A stretch of DNA of 64,000 bases from contig JAWKHH010000001.1 in the NCBI GenBank assembly GCA_041394945.1, forward strand, positions 248,001 through 312,000. Reading direction: 5' to 3'. The notes under the pieces were generated by a model that was given only the letters and a program-made list of their open reading frames with translations, had not been told where the DNA came from and ran no database searches. This stretch comes from Bryobacteraceae bacterium (GTDB lineage: Bacteria > Acidobacteriota > Terriglobia > Bryobacterales > Bryobacteraceae). The position numbers and the translations under genes were made by a program. Numbering within the stretch: the first letter of the stretch is position 1; the number at the start of each line of letters is the position of its first letter. Below, piece after piece: positions 25,227 to 34,525 of this stretch.

Positions 25227-25886
25227 CTACCGGATTCGAATCGCGGAGTGCATTCGTCCCGCGCCTTCCCGGTCGCGCCGGAATGAGTGAAACTCCGTCG
25301 AGCACCGCGTGCACGGCCCGCCTGCATCGATCTTCGCCGCCGCCACGCCCGATTGTCTCAATTGGCACACAATCGTTGCCGCCAGATCCACATAGCGACC
25401 CTGCGTCACTCCCTCCCAACGCCCCTCGAATTGAGTCGCCACCTCCGGGCCCACTTCGAAGCAGCACACGCCGATCGCCGGACCCACCGCGGCCGCGATA
25501 TCGGACGGATCCGTACCGAACTCCCTCGTCATGCGCTCCACCAGCCCCGGCACGATCCCAGCCACCGTCCCCCGCCACCCGGCATGGGCCGCCCCCACCA
25601 CCCGCCGCTTCCCGTCGGCGATCAACACCGGCACGCAATCCGCCGTCCGGATCGATAGCCACAATCCGGCCACGCCCGACACCATTCCGTCGCCCTCCGG
25701 CGCAGAAGGCCGGTCGCACCCGGACTCCATCTTCAGGATTGTGTTTGAATGAACCTGCCGCAGATTCGCGATCGGCGCTTCAGCCTCCGCCCACGGATCC
25801 GCCAGCCGCGTCCCAAATCCGTGCTCGCACCAGCCGAGCCCGGCCAGGACCGGAGATCGCCACACGGGCCCCGCCGTCCCGTCCAC
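25227..25886 (-). CDS. pgeF: YfiH-family purine nucleoside phosphorylase (laccase-domain protein)
   Basis: 219 residues, CNF1/YfiH-like fold. The metal-site residues are visible: H46 (RQVHSN), C84 (TADCVPVL) and H101 (AAHAGWRGT), the standard His-Cys-His set. Members were called multicopper polyphenol oxidases but are now known to act on purine nucleosides; one acts in peptidoglycan editing (PgeF). It is the last gene of a minus-strand series and starts 19 bases after the epimerase stop. Confidence 0.88.
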   Translation of the reverse strand: MDGTAGPVWRSPVLAGLGWCEHGFGTRLADPWAEAEAPIANLRQVHSNTILKMESGCDRPSAPEGDGMVSGVAGLWLSIRTADCVPVLIADGKRRVVGAAHAGWRGTVAGIVPGLVERMTREFGTDPSDIAAAVGPAIGVCCFEVGPEVATQFEGRWEGVTQGRYVDLAATIVCQLRQSGVAAAKIDAGGPCTRCSTEFHSFRRDREGAGRMHSAIRIR

Positions 25887-25905
25887 CCGATCGATTTGCC
25901 CGATC

Positions 25906-26859
25906 TCAGACAGCGGCGATTGCGTGCGCCCCGCGATACCACTCGAGCGTCCGGCGCAGCCCTTCCTCTAGCGAAAACTTCGGCGCATGACCCAGCCACT
26001 TCACCGCCGATTCCGTATCCGCCTGCGAATCCCGAACGTCGCCCGCCCGCGACGGCCCGTACTTCGCCGCGATCGACGTCCCCTCGATCCGGTTCAGCGT
26101 CTCCCAAACGTCGTTGAGCGTGTACCGGTTCCCGTTACCTGCGTTGAACACGCGCCCCGATACTCCTTCGGCCTCCGACGCCTTGATACACAACGCCGCC
26201 ACGTCCTCGACGAACGTGAAGTCACGCGTCTGACCGCCGTCGCCATATATCATCGGCGACCGTCCTTCGAGCAGACAGCTCATGAAGATCGAAATCACGC
26301 CGGAATACGGGCTCGAAGGATCCTGCCGCGGACCGTATACATTGAAGTACCGTAGAGAGACCGTCTGCAGCCCGAAGCATGAATCGAAACACGACGCATA
26401 GTACTCGCCCATCAGCTTCTGCGCCGCATACGGGGACTTCGGATTCGCCTGCATCGACTCCGTTTTCGGCAACGTCGGCGTATCTCCATAGGCCGACGAC
26501 GACGCTGCGTAGACCACGCGCCCTACGCCGCCCGCCGCGCACGCACGCAGCACCGAAAACGTACCGTTGATGTTCACATCGTGCGAAGGAAGCGGGTCCG
26601 TGATCGACCGCGGCACCGACGGAATCGCCGCCAGATGGAACACCACGTCCGCCCCGGCCAGCAGCACCTTCATCTTTTCCTCGTCGCGGATATCGGCGTC
26701 GTGAACCTCGACGTTTTGCCGGACCTCCTCGAGATTCTCCGCTTTCCCCGACAGGAAGTTGTCAACCACGGCAACCGTACCTTGCCGGGTCGCCAGGAGA
26801 GACCGCACCAGTTGCGATCCGATAAAACCGGCGCCGCCGGTAACCACATAGCGCTTCAT
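25906..26859 (-). CDS. NAD-dependent sugar epimerase (UDP-N-acetylglucosamine 4-epimerase-like)
   Basis: 317 residues, extended SDR. TGGAGFIGS at 7-15 binds NAD; the catalytic set is S121 (AASSSAYG), Y144 and K148 (SPYAAQK). The YGDGGQTRDFTFVEDVA block is the sugar-nucleotide binding part seen in WbpP/GalE-like 4-epimerases. It is expected to make an activated sugar for envelope polysaccharide. The start has GGAGG 16 nt upstream. It follows the sugar isomerase gene by 46 bases and is likely in the same transcript. Confidence 0.85.
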   Translation of the reverse strand: MKRYVVTGGAGFIGSQLVRSLLATRQGTVAVVDNFLSGKAENLEEVRQNVEVHDADIRDEEKMKVLLAGADVVFHLAAIPSVPRSITDPLPSHDVNINGTFSVLRACAAGGVGRVVYAASSSAYGDTPTLPKTESMQANPKSPYAAQKLMGEYYASCFDSCFGLQTVSLRYFNVYGPRQDPSSPYSGVISIFMSCLLEGRSPMIYGDGGQTRDFTFVEDVAALCIKASEAEGVSGRVFNAGNGNRYTLNDVWETLNRIEGTSIAAKYGPSRAGDVRDSQADTESAVKWLGHAPKFSLEEGLRRTLEWYRGAHAIAAV

Positions 26860-26904
26860 AGATTGTTAAGACCGTCCTCCGGAACCGGCCCCGAGTGTCG
26901 TGAT

Positions 26905-27756
26905 TCAGACCGCGATCGAGGCTTCGATCCTCTCTATATATCGTAGTGAGTCCTGCGCGATCTTTACGGCTCCGGCCGAAAAATCAAACGCCTCCATGGA
27001 TACCCACCCGGGATAGCCCTTCCGGGCAAGTACTTCAAAAACCGGGCCGAACGCATAGTCGCCAGTCCCGGGATGCCGCCCATCCATCTCATTAATGTGG
27101 ACATGGCGGATATACGGATAAAAGCGATCCACCAGCACCGCATGCGGCTCGGTTTCGTCCGCCGTGTTGTGCGTATCGAACATCGTCTGAATCGCCGGTG
27201 CCCCGATCTCCTTCACGATCTCCACCGCCGCCGCCACGCTGTTGACGATGTCGGACTGGTCCGACGACAGCGCCTCCACCAGTATCGTCACGCCCCGCCC
27301 GGCCGCTTGCTCGGCCACCGCCGCCAGACCTTCCGTGTAATGACGCGTCGCCTCCGCCGGCGTCAGCCCGCCCGTCGACGAGCGCTGCTTCGGCGACCCG
27401 AAGATCATCACGCCCTTCTCCGGCTGCAGCTCGGCCAGATCCGCCGACAGATCGATGAGCTGCCGGATATGGTCCCAACTCCGCTCGCGTAGCGCCCGGT
27501 CCGGTGTGGTGACATGAAGGCCCTTCGGCGACACCATCAGCCAGTGCAGCCCCACGAACCCCAACCCGGTGTCCTGCATGATGCGCGCGCATTCCTTCCT
27601 CCGCGCCGGCGAAACCTCGCCCGGAGTCTCGGCCAAGGTGAACGGCGCGATCTCGATGCCGTCGTACCCGGCCGCCTTCACCGCCTTGCACGTATCGGCG
27701 AACTCCCAACCCTCGAACACCTCGTTGCAGATCGCCTGCCGGAATCGATGGACCAT
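26905..27756 (-). CDS. sugar phosphate isomerase/epimerase (TIM barrel)
   Basis: 283 residues, AP-endonuclease-2/xylose-isomerase-like barrel. Metal ligands can be placed in the usual order: E in LVEALSSDQSD, D and H in FDTHNTADE, H in RHVHINEMDGRHPG and E in VSMEAFDF. This pattern fits hydroxypyruvate isomerase/IolI/UxaE-type enzymes acting on keto sugars, but the substrate is not predictable. A TAGGAGTA site is directly before the start. Neighbours on both sides are sugar enzymes (tpiA, epimerase). Confidence 0.82.
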   Translation of the reverse strand: MVHRFRQAICNEVFEGWEFADTCKAVKAAGYDGIEIAPFTLAETPGEVSPARRKECARIMQDTGLGFVGLHWLMVSPKGLHVTTPDRALRERSWDHIRQLIDLSADLAELQPEKGVMIFGSPKQRSSTGGLTPAEATRHYTEGLAAVAEQAAGRGVTILVEALSSDQSDIVNSVAAAVEIVKEIGAPAIQTMFDTHNTADETEPHAVLVDRFYPYIRHVHINEMDGRHPGTGDYAFGPVFEVLARKGYPGWVSMEAFDFSAGAVKIAQDSLRYIERIEASIAV

Positions 27757-27766
27757 TACTCCTAGT

Positions 27767-28108
27767 TTAACCGCGCTTCAAAGTGACGTTGGAATACGTC
27801 ACACGACCCGGGCGCCGGCTCCCCTGAGGTACGGGAACTTCGGACTCCAGCCTCCACCCGACCAACGCCAGCCGTCCCGCCGGATTCCCCGCCGTGAGCG
27901 CGGTCACTTCGGTCTCCGAATCCATCCCGCTCATCGACTTGAATCCACCGATGATCGTCTTCTGGTCCGGCGTGATCTCGCAGGCAAAGCTGAACCGCAC
28001 TTGTCCCGTTCGCTCCAACTCGAGCAGGGAAACAAGCGGCCGGCTGTCGACCTTCAGCTCCGAGATCGCAATCGAGACCGGCCCGCGCTTCAAGACGTAG
28101 TTCTTCAT
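27767..28108 (-). CDS. conserved-looking small protein of unknown function
   Basis: 113 residues from the ATG at 28108. The frame opens further at a TTG (28144) close to the tpiA stop, but the ATG is preferred. No signal peptide or membrane helix. It is rich in beta-type segments (VSIAISELKV, TGQVRFSFACEI, GRLALVGWRLESEV). It lies 40 bases after tpiA and 10 before the sugar isomerase, so it is in the same run. I do not recognise the family. Confidence 0.5.
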   Translation of the reverse strand: MKNYVLKRGPVSIAISELKVDSRPLVSLLELERTGQVRFSFACEITPDQKTIIGGFKSMSGMDSETEVTALTAGNPAGRLALVGWRLESEVPVPQGSRRPGRVTYSNVTLKRG

Positions 28109-28148
28109 AACGCCGTAGTGAGGCGCCAATTCCGAACGTTTCAACAGC

Positions 28149-28898
28149 TCAGAAATTGACGATCAGCCCGAACGACGCCGCGTCCAGACTCGCGCCGCCC
28201 ACCAGCGCCCCGTCGATATCCGGCTTCGCCATCAGCCCCTTCACGTTGTCCGGCTTCACGCTCCCGCCGTAGAGGATGCGCAGTCCCGCCGCCGCGTCGG
28301 CTCCGAACTTCGCCGCCGCCAGGGATCGCAAGTGCTGATGCGCATCCGCCGCCTGCTCCGGCGTCGCCACCCGTCCCGTCCCGATTGCCCACACCGGCTC
28401 GTAGGCGATCACGATCTTCGCGAAGTCATCCGCAGGCAGTCCCGCGATCCCGCCCGCGAACTGCTCGTCGAGCACGGCATTCGTCCGGCCGGCGTCCCGG
28501 TCCGCCAGCATCTCGCCTACGCACACAATCGGCATCAGCCCCGCCGCCAAGGCCGCCTTCGTCCGTTCGAGCACCGTCGCGTCCGTCTCGCCGAAGAATT
28601 GCCGGCGCTCGCTGTGCCCGATGATCACCGCTCTGCATCCCGCCGCCGCCAGCATCGGCGCCGATACCTCACCCGTGAACGCGCCTTCGTTCTTCCAATA
28701 GCAGTTCTGCCCGCCGACCCCAACCGCGGACCCGCGCGCCGCCTCCACCGCCGCCGCGATATTCACAAACGGCGGGCAAATCAGAACGTCGCAGTGCCCG
28801 GACCCGGCCACCACCGGCAGAAACTTTTCAAAAAACGCGCTCGTCTCGGCCGGCGTCTTGTACATCTTCCAATTGCCGGCCATCAATGGTTTTCTCAT
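28149..28898 (-). CDS. tpiA: triosephosphate isomerase
   Basis: 249 residues, full length. Catalytic residues are N9 and K11 (AGNWKM), H94 (IIGHSERR) and E166 (AYEPVWAIGTG); the phosphate-gripping GGSVK loop is near the C terminus. It interconverts dihydroxyacetone phosphate and glyceraldehyde 3-phosphate. GAGGAA lies 12 nt before the start. It is far from other glycolytic genes and follows a phosphodiesterase gene by 25 bases. Confidence 0.96.
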   Translation of the reverse strand: MRKPLMAGNWKMYKTPAETSAFFEKFLPVVAGSGHCDVLICPPFVNIAAAVEAARGSAVGVGGQNCYWKNEGAFTGEVSAPMLAAAGCRAVIIGHSERRQFFGETDATVLERTKAALAAGLMPIVCVGEMLADRDAGRTNAVLDEQFAGGIAGLPADDFAKIVIAYEPVWAIGTGRVATPEQAADAHQHLRSLAAAKFGADAAAGLRILYGGSVKPDNVKGLMAKPDIDGALVGGASLDAASFGLIVNF

Positions 28899-28923
28899 CG
28901 CGATTCGATTCCTCTTACCTGGT

Positions 28924-30105
28924 CTAGAATTTGATTCCCAAAATCGCCGCCAACCTGGGCGCGATCGTCAGCATGTCCACCTCACCCAAACGTCCCGCCT
29001 TCACACCCGGCCCCCACAGAATCAACGTCGAATGATAATCTTCGCGCATCGGCCAGTAGCCGTGCGTGCCCGGCTCATCCGGCTTTGCGCTCAACAGTGC
29101 GTCCGCGGCACGCGCGAACTGCAAATGCGGCTTCGGCTGAAACGCCGCCAGCGGCGCCGCTACGTTCGGCCGGAAGCGCTTCCACTCCGCCGCCGGAATC
29201 TCCGTCACCAGGTCCGACCTACGCATATACTCCGCCACACCGGCATCCTCGGTCGTCACCAGCGGCCCACCAACCTTCACCTCTCCCGTCACTCCAGCCG
29301 TCTTCATCGCCGCCTGCAGATTCCGCACCTCGTCCACCCGTTCAAACCCGTGGTCGCTCACCAGCGCCACCGCCATCTCCGCAGGGCGCGCCGACAGGAT
29401 CTGCCCCAGCAACTCGTCCTGATACTCGAGGATCGCCTTGGCGTGCATCGAGAACGGACCCGTGTAGTGCGCCTCGCCATCGTGGTCGATCAAGTGCAAT
29501 AGCACCAGGTCCGGCTTCTCGTACTTCAGCAGGTAGATCGTGGCCAGCGTCCGCACTCGATCGTCCACCCACTCCTGCGGCATTGATGGAAAGCGCGCAA
29601 TCATCTTTTCCACCAATCCCGGCGTCGCCTTCTCCGCCGCCGACGCCCAATCCATCGCGGCGCCCTTGCGGCGCTGGAAGTACTCCGGAAAATCCCACGT
29701 CAGCGTCTTCGCCCCCACCGTCACCGGCCACTGCACCGCGCCCGTCTTCAGCCCCGCCTTGAACGCCACGTCCCAAAGCGTCGGCGCCTTCAGGTAGCTC
29801 GCGAAGAAGTAGCGCTCGCCCGCAGCGGTGTTATTGTTGACGATGCCGTGCTGGTCCGGTCGCACTCCCGTCACCAGGGTCGTGTGCGATGGGAACGTTA
29901 CCGTCGGCCATACGCCGATCACGCCCTTGTCCGCCCACTCTCCCCCGTCGATCAGCTTCCGCAGATTCGGGATCTTCAACCCGAGCTTGTCCGCGTCGCG
30001 CAGGTAGCGATGATCCAACCCGTCGATCGAGATCACCAGCAGGGGCCGGGCCTCGAGCGCGAAACTAAGCAGCCAAAGTAGCCAGAAAACTCGTGCCATT
30101 CGCAA
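28924..30105 (-). CDS. exported alkaline-phosphatase-superfamily phosphodiesterase
   Basis: 393 residues. A signal peptide (RVFWLLWLLSFALEA) is followed by the type I phosphodiesterase/nucleotide pyrophosphatase domain: ISIDGLDHRYL (first metal Asp), TVTFPSHTTLVTG (Thr nucleophile region), LIDHDGEAH (metal Asp/His) and VSDHGFERV (Asp/His), with a last His in GTHGYWPMR. These residues form the two-metal site. It probably hydrolyses phosphodiesters in the periplasm. The start lies inside the end of deoB (41-base overlap; an ATG at 30099 is an alternative). Confidence 0.84.
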   Translation of the reverse strand: MRMARVFWLLWLLSFALEARPLLVISIDGLDHRYLRDADKLGLKIPNLRKLIDGGEWADKGVIGVWPTVTFPSHTTLVTGVRPDQHGIVNNNTAAGERYFFASYLKAPTLWDVAFKAGLKTGAVQWPVTVGAKTLTWDFPEYFQRRKGAAMDWASAAEKATPGLVEKMIARFPSMPQEWVDDRVRTLATIYLLKYEKPDLVLLHLIDHDGEAHYTGPFSMHAKAILEYQDELLGQILSARPAEMAVALVSDHGFERVDEVRNLQAAMKTAGVTGEVKVGGPLVTTEDAGVAEYMRRSDLVTEIPAAEWKRFRPNVAAPLAAFQPKPHLQFARAADALLSAKPDEPGTHGYWPMREDYHSTLILWGPGVKAGRLGEVDMLTIAPRLAAILGIKF

Positions 30106-31231
30106 TCCTCACTCCAAAATTCTCGCCCACCGTCTGCCCGATATCGGATAGCGTGGCTCGCGTCCCCAAATCCACCCTGCCTCGCACGCGCGGACCCGTC
30201 ACCAGCAGCGGCACATACTCCCGCGAGTGATCCGTCGACGGCGTCGTCGGGTCGCATCCATGATCCGCCGTAAAGATCACGATGTCGTTGGCCCCGAGCT
30301 TCGCCTCCACCGCAGGCGCCCACGCATCCGCCGCTTCGAGCGCCGCCGCGTAGCCCTCCACGTTGTTCCGGTGCCCGTAGAGCTGGTCGAAATCGACCAG
30401 ATTCACGTAGATCAAACCCCGACCGCCCTCCTCCATCGCCTCCAGCGTCTTTGCCATCCCGTCGTCGTTGTTCTTCGTCCGAAAAGAGCGCGCGATCCCC
30501 CGCCCCAGAAAAACGTCGTGGATCTTCCCCACCGACGTCACGCCGACGCCTGCCTCCGACAGCCTGTCGAGCAGCATCCCGGCGGGCGGCGCAACCGCAT
30601 AATCGTGCCGGTTCGCCGTCCGCGTGAATGCCCCCGGCTCGCCCACGAACGGCCGCGCGATCACCCGCCCCACCTCGTGCTTCCCGCGCAGAATCTCCCG
30701 CGCCGCCTCGCACATCCGGTACAACTCCGGCACGGGAATCACCGCCTCGTGCGCGGCGATCTGGAACACGCTATCGGCCGACGTGTATACAATCGGCCGC
30801 CCCGTCCGGACGTGCTCCTCACCCAGTTCGCGGATGATCTCCGTGCCCGAAGCCGCCACATTGCCCAGCGTCCCGCGCCCAATCGCCCGCTCGAACCGCT
30901 CCATCACATCGGTCGGAAAGCCATTCGGGTACAACGGAAACGGCTTCTCCAGGTGAATGCCCACCATCTCCCAATGGCCGGTGGTCGTATCCTTGCCCGG
31001 CGACGCCAACGAGCACCGCCCATAAGCGCCCTCGGGCGACGTCGCCGCTTCCATCCCGGCGAACGCCCGTATGTTCGCCAATCCCAGGCGCTGGAAGTTC
31101 GGAAGCCGCAGCGGACGCTGCCGCGCGATGTTGCCGAGCGTATCGCTGCCCACATCCCCGTAGGCTGCCGCGTCCGGCATCTCGCCGATCCCCACGCTGT
31201 CGAGCACCACCCACACCACGCGCTCGAACAC
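30065..31231 (-). CDS. deoB: phosphopentomutase
   Basis: 388 residues, full length. Two-metal site in order: D11 (VVLDSVGIGEMPDA), the DTTTGHWEMVGI loop carrying the phosphorylated Thr, VDFDQLYGHRN (Asp/His) and FTADHGCDPTTPSTDHSRE (Asp/His). It interconverts ribose 1-phosphate and ribose 5-phosphate in nucleoside salvage. It follows the thioredoxin-domain gene by 3 bases and overlaps the phosphodiesterase downstream; both belong to the alkaline phosphatase superfamily. Confidence 0.96.
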   Translation of the reverse strand: MFERVVWVVLDSVGIGEMPDAAAYGDVGSDTLGNIARQRPLRLPNFQRLGLANIRAFAGMEAATSPEGAYGRCSLASPGKDTTTGHWEMVGIHLEKPFPLYPNGFPTDVMERFERAIGRGTLGNVAASGTEIIRELGEEHVRTGRPIVYTSADSVFQIAAHEAVIPVPELYRMCEAAREILRGKHEVGRVIARPFVGEPGAFTRTANRHDYAVAPPAGMLLDRLSEAGVGVTSVGKIHDVFLGRGIARSFRTKNNDDGMAKTLEAMEEGGRGLIYVNLVDFDQLYGHRNNVEGYAAALEAADAWAPAVEAKLGANDIVIFTADHGCDPTTPSTDHSREYVPLLVTGPRVRGRVDLGTRATLSDIGQTVGENFGVRIANGTSFLATLAA

Positions 31232-31234
31232 GTC

Positions 31235-32566
31235 CTATTTCTCCCCCAGCAACTGCTCCACGCGGTCCCCCAGCACTTCCACGAACCGATCCGGCACGTA
31301 GCCGTTCATCCGCGACGCCACGTCTCCCTTGCGATTGAGAATCACCGTCGTCGGAATCGAAGAGACCCGCAGGAACCCGGCCAGTCCGTCTTCGAAGTAG
31401 ACGTTCTTGTTCCACTTCTCCCGATCGAGAAACGGCTTCACGATCGCCCGATTCTCATCGGTGTTCACGTTCAGGAAAACCACGTCGTCGCGCGTCTTGA
31501 ACCGCGCCTGCACCTGCTCGTAGAGCGGCTGCTGCGCCCGGCACGGACCGCACCAGGTGGCCCAGAAATCGAGCACCACCACCTTCCCCGCCAGCGACGC
31601 CATCGCCAGCCGGTCGCCGCCGATGCCCGTAAGCGTGAACTCCTTCACCGCATTCGCCGCCGCGTTCGGATCCAGCTTCTGGATGCGTTCGCGATACTCG
31701 TCCACCTGCGCCGCCGTCCGGTCATACGCCGCCAGCAGTTCGCGCCCCAGCCACGCATCGTCGCGACCCGCCTTCTTCGTCCACTCCGCCAGCCGCGTCC
31801 GATCCTTGCGGCGGTCCTCCGGCGTCGCGTTCGGATCGGGAATCATGAACGCATCGGCCAGGTACGCCACGGCCTCCCCGGTCTTTTCCTGCCGCTCCAT
31901 CCACCGCGCGATCTCCCGCGCCGATTCCGCGCTCGGAAACGCGGCGTAGCTCTTCCGCGCCATCGCCTCGGCCTCCGCGAACTTGCCGAGGTTGCCTTGC
32001 CCCCGCGCCTGGTACACGCGCGACTTGCCCACCAGGATCGCCTTCTCTTCCGCGAACCGGGCCGCCGATCGCGAGCCCTCCGCCGGACCGCCCATCCCGT
32101 CGGCGAGGTTCTCCAGCCGCGAGGCATAGTCGAGCGCCCGCTTCGATTCCGGAGCCTCGCTCGAGTTCAGCAGATACCGGCTCACACGTTCCAGCAACTC
32201 GATGTTCTGCGGCTCCCGCGCCAGCACGCGTTCGCCGAACCGCACGATCAGATCCGGATCCCGGGCCTCCACCGCGGCCCGCGCCGCCGCACGTTCCAAC
32301 TCCGCCCGCTGCGCCGAGAGCGGATACTTCTCCAGATGCCGCTCGATGGCTCGTGCGAAATCCAACTGGCTCGACCCCGCATCCGCAAGCGCCGCCTGCA
32401 GTTCCTGCTGCTGCGCTTTTTCCTGTTCCTCCGAAACCGGCGGCCGCTGCTGAGCCGCCACAAGGCCGGCAAACAGCAAAACCCCCAGACCAACCGACGG
32501 CTGCGTCACCCGCCGGCTCAACCGGCGCTCATCCGCGGTCCTCAGCGGCCCACGTCCGGACTTCAT
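31235..32566 (-). CDS. exported TlpA-like thioredoxin with TPR region
   Basis: 443 residues. After a basic head and a hydrophobic export segment (VGLGVLLFAGLVAAQ), about 270 residues of helical repeats of TPR type follow, then a TlpA/ResA thioredoxin domain with the redox site WCGPC near residues 338-342 and a cis-Pro (SSIPTTVIL). It should reduce or isomerise disulfides outside the cytoplasm. The ATG at 32566 overlaps the stop of the previous gene by 4 bases; the longer open frame to 32896 is out of context. Confidence 0.8.
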   Translation of the reverse strand: MKSGRGPLRTADERRLSRRVTQPSVGLGVLLFAGLVAAQQRPPVSEEQEKAQQQELQAALADAGSSQLDFARAIERHLEKYPLSAQRAELERAAARAAVEARDPDLIVRFGERVLAREPQNIELLERVSRYLLNSSEAPESKRALDYASRLENLADGMGGPAEGSRSAARFAEEKAILVGKSRVYQARGQGNLGKFAEAEAMARKSYAAFPSAESAREIARWMERQEKTGEAVAYLADAFMIPDPNATPEDRRKDRTRLAEWTKKAGRDDAWLGRELLAAYDRTAAQVDEYRERIQKLDPNAAANAVKEFTLTGIGGDRLAMASLAGKVVVLDFWATWCGPCRAQQPLYEQVQARFKTRDDVVFLNVNTDENRAIVKPFLDREKWNKNVYFEDGLAGFLRVSSIPTTVILNRKGDVASRMNGYVPDRFVEVLGDRVEQLLGEK

Positions 32567-33183
32567 TGCGCCGGCTGCGGCCGCCCGTTCTTGATCCAAT
32601 CGATCAAGCTCGCCGCCCGCTCCTGATCCATATGCAAGAACGACGCGTTCTTGGTCACCCGTTCCAGCAGCGGAAGGAACTGTTCCAACCCCACCAGCCG
32701 GTCCCGCTCCATCGCCGCCTGCATCCGCAGCAGCGCTTTGTTCGTGCCGAGCTTGTCGAACTTCACCGCCCGCTCCACCGCGATGAAATGCTGCTCCGTC
32801 TCCGTCATCTTCTCGAACCACTGGAGAATCGCCTGCGCATCGACGTCTGTCGTGTAGTTGAACGTCGCCTCGTTCTTCGCCGCGCCGTCTTCCCACCGCA
32901 TCGTCTTCTGGCCCATCTTGGCCACCGGCAGTCCCGATTCGAGCTTCCGCTTGAAATGATCCACCTTGCCCGCCAGCGTGAAAATCTGGTCCGCCTCTTC
33001 CTGCTTCACCTGAAACGGTATCGGCTGCGGATCGTCCGGAGCTTCCTTATAAACGGCCTTCCCATCCCGCTCGAGCGCGATCTCCACCCATGCCGGCGAC
33101 GAACCCGGAAAAGCTTTCTGAAACACGATCCGCGGCTCCGCCCACAATGACGCCGCCAACAGCAACCCGGCCAGCGAACGCAT
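32563..33183 (-). CDS. secreted protein of unknown function
   Basis: 206 residues with a short signal peptide (MRSLAGLLLAASLWA). The first part is a small beta domain (PAWVEIALERDGKAVYKE, PIPFQVKQEEADQIF), the second is helical (AILQWFEKMTETEQHF, ALLRMQAAMERDRLVG). Its ATG shares one base with the ruvC stop (TGATG) and its stop overlaps the thioredoxin gene, so the three are translationally coupled. No family recognised. Confidence 0.6.
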   Translation of the reverse strand: MRSLAGLLLAASLWAEPRIVFQKAFPGSSPAWVEIALERDGKAVYKEAPDDPQPIPFQVKQEEADQIFTLAGKVDHFKRKLESGLPVAKMGQKTMRWEDGAAKNEATFNYTTDVDAQAILQWFEKMTETEQHFIAVERAVKFDKLGTNKALLRMQAAMERDRLVGLEQFLPLLERVTKNASFLHMDQERAASLIDWIKNGRPQPAQ

Positions 33184-33662
33184 CACGCCACGGCCCTCGC
33201 ATGAGTCGCGTGGCAAACCGCCACCGCCAGCGCGTCGCACGCATCGGGCTGCCCCACTGGGGCCGCCGCGCCAAACAGAGACCGGATCATGAACTGCACC
33301 TGCTCCTTCTGCGCGTGGCCATGGCCCACCACGCTGCGCTTGATCGCCAGCGCCGAGTACTCGCCGCACGGAATCGCCCCTTCGTCGATCACCAGCAGCG
33401 CCACCCCGCGCACCTGCGCCAGCTTCAAGGCCGACTTCGTATTCGCCGCATGAAACACTTCCTCCACCGCCGCCAGTTCCGGCCGATGATCCGCGATCAC
33501 CGTCCGCAACCCCGCCGCGATCGCCTTCAGCCGCGCCCCAAACGGATCCGCCGCCCGCGTCTTGATCGTCCCCGCCGCCACGATCCGGTGCGACCGGCCA
33601 TCGCTGTCTATGACCCCGTACCCGGTCCGCTCCGATCCGCAGTCTACGCCGAGGACCCGCAT
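33183..33662 (-). CDS. ruvC: crossover junction endodeoxyribonuclease RuvC
   Basis: 159 residues. The RNase H-like fold has its acidic residues in place: D7 (VLGVDCGSERTGYG), E near 67 (AAVEEVFHAANTKSALKL) and the C-terminal pair in QPDACDALAVAVCHA. RuvC cuts Holliday junctions with RuvAB; ruvA and ruvB are not in the window. It follows yebC by 6 bases, the usual yebC-ruvC order. Confidence 0.95.
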   Translation of the reverse strand: MRVLGVDCGSERTGYGVIDSDGRSHRIVAAGTIKTRAADPFGARLKAIAAGLRTVIADHRPELAAVEEVFHAANTKSALKLAQVRGVALLVIDEGAIPCGEYSALAIKRSVVGHGHAQKEQVQFMIRSLFGAAAPVGQPDACDALAVAVCHATHARAVA

Positions 33663-33668
33663 CGCCGT

Positions 33669-34415
33669 CTACGCCGACATCTCGGCGAGCACGCTCTCGT
33701 CGACGTCGAAGTTCGCGTAGACGTTCTGCACATCGTCGTGCTCGTCGAGCGCGTCGCTCAACTTCAGCATGCCTCGCGCCTGCGATCCTTCGAGCTTCAC
33801 CAGGTTCTTCGGCACCATCGCGATCGAGGCTTCCATCGTCTCGATACCCGCCTTCTCCAACGCTTCGAGCACCGCCGAATGCGCTTCCGGCGCCGCCAGC
33901 ACCTGCCATTGCCCGCCTTCGTTCACCACGTCATCAGCGCCGGCTTCGATCGCCAGCTCCATCAACTGGTCCTCGGTGGCCTTCTCTTCCTCAATCAGAA
34001 TCTGACTCTTGCGGTCGAACATCCACGCCACGCTCCCCACGTCCCCGAGGTTGCCCCCGTTCTTTGAGAACATGTGGCGGATCTCGCTCACCGTCCGGTT
34101 CCGGTTGTCGGTGGCGCACTCGACGATCACCGCCGCGCCACCCGGCCCGTACCCCTCGAACGTGATCTCTTCGATCGTGCTTCCTTCGAGTTCGCCCGTG
34201 CCGCGCATCACCGCCCGCTTGATATTGTCCGCGGGCATCGAAACGGCCTTCGCCGCCGCGATCGCCGTCCGCAGACGCGCGTTCGAGTCCGGGTCGCCGC
34301 CGCCTCGCGCCGCGATCGCGATTTCCTTGATCAGCCGCGTGAAGACCTTACCGCGTTTGGCGTCGATTGCCGCCTTCTTGTGCTTGATTGTGTGCCACTT
34401 GGAATGTCCAGACAT
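33669..34415 (-). CDS. yebC: YebC/PmpR-family transcriptional/translational regulator
   Basis: 248 residues, full length. Begins MSGHSKWHTIKHKKAAID and has GGGDPDSNARLRTAI, PADNIKRA and YGPGGAAVIVE, the diagnostic blocks of the family. YebC proteins bind DNA or help ribosomes at polyproline stretches. The ATG at 34415 is set by the invariant N terminus; the frame extends to 34472. It is the first gene of the ruvC operon and is divergent from the Nramp-related gene. Confidence 0.95.
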   Translation of the reverse strand: MSGHSKWHTIKHKKAAIDAKRGKVFTRLIKEIAIAARGGGDPDSNARLRTAIAAAKAVSMPADNIKRAVMRGTGELEGSTIEEITFEGYGPGGAAVIVECATDNRNRTVSEIRHMFSKNGGNLGDVGSVAWMFDRKSQILIEEEKATEDQLMELAIEAGADDVVNEGGQWQVLAAPEAHSAVLEALEKAGIETMEASIAMVPKNLVKLEGSQARGMLKLSDALDEHDDVQNVYANFDVDESVLAEMSA

Positions 34416-34466
34416 AGAAACCCGCTCACCGCGATCGCGCTTGCCGCAAGCCGCCCGGGAGATCTC

Positions 34467-34476
34467 TATCATGATA
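34467..34476. promoter_or_regulatory. palindrome TATCATGATA in divergent control region
   Basis: A perfect 10-base palindrome lies between yebC and the Nramp-related gene. On either strand it presents TATCAT, a fair -10, so it could serve both promoters or bind a dimeric regulator. Confidence 0.3.
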
Positions 34477-34512
34477 CCAGCCCCAAGCCCTCCCCACGCC
34501 TCCCTGCTGTGT

Positions 34513-34518
34513 TAGCCT
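34513..34518 (+). promoter_or_regulatory. possible leaderless -10 of the Nramp-related gene
   Basis: TAGCCT ends 7 nt before the GTG start at 34526; no Shine-Dalgarno site is visible. Weak alone; same layout as at 44465 and 50587. Confidence 0.2.
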
Positions 34519-34525
34519 AACCCAA

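Noticed and set aside
30227..32626. Plus-strand open frame of 799 codons opposite deoB and the thioredoxin gene
   Set aside because: Low-complexity Arg/His-rich translation caused by high GC; both real genes lie on the other strand.
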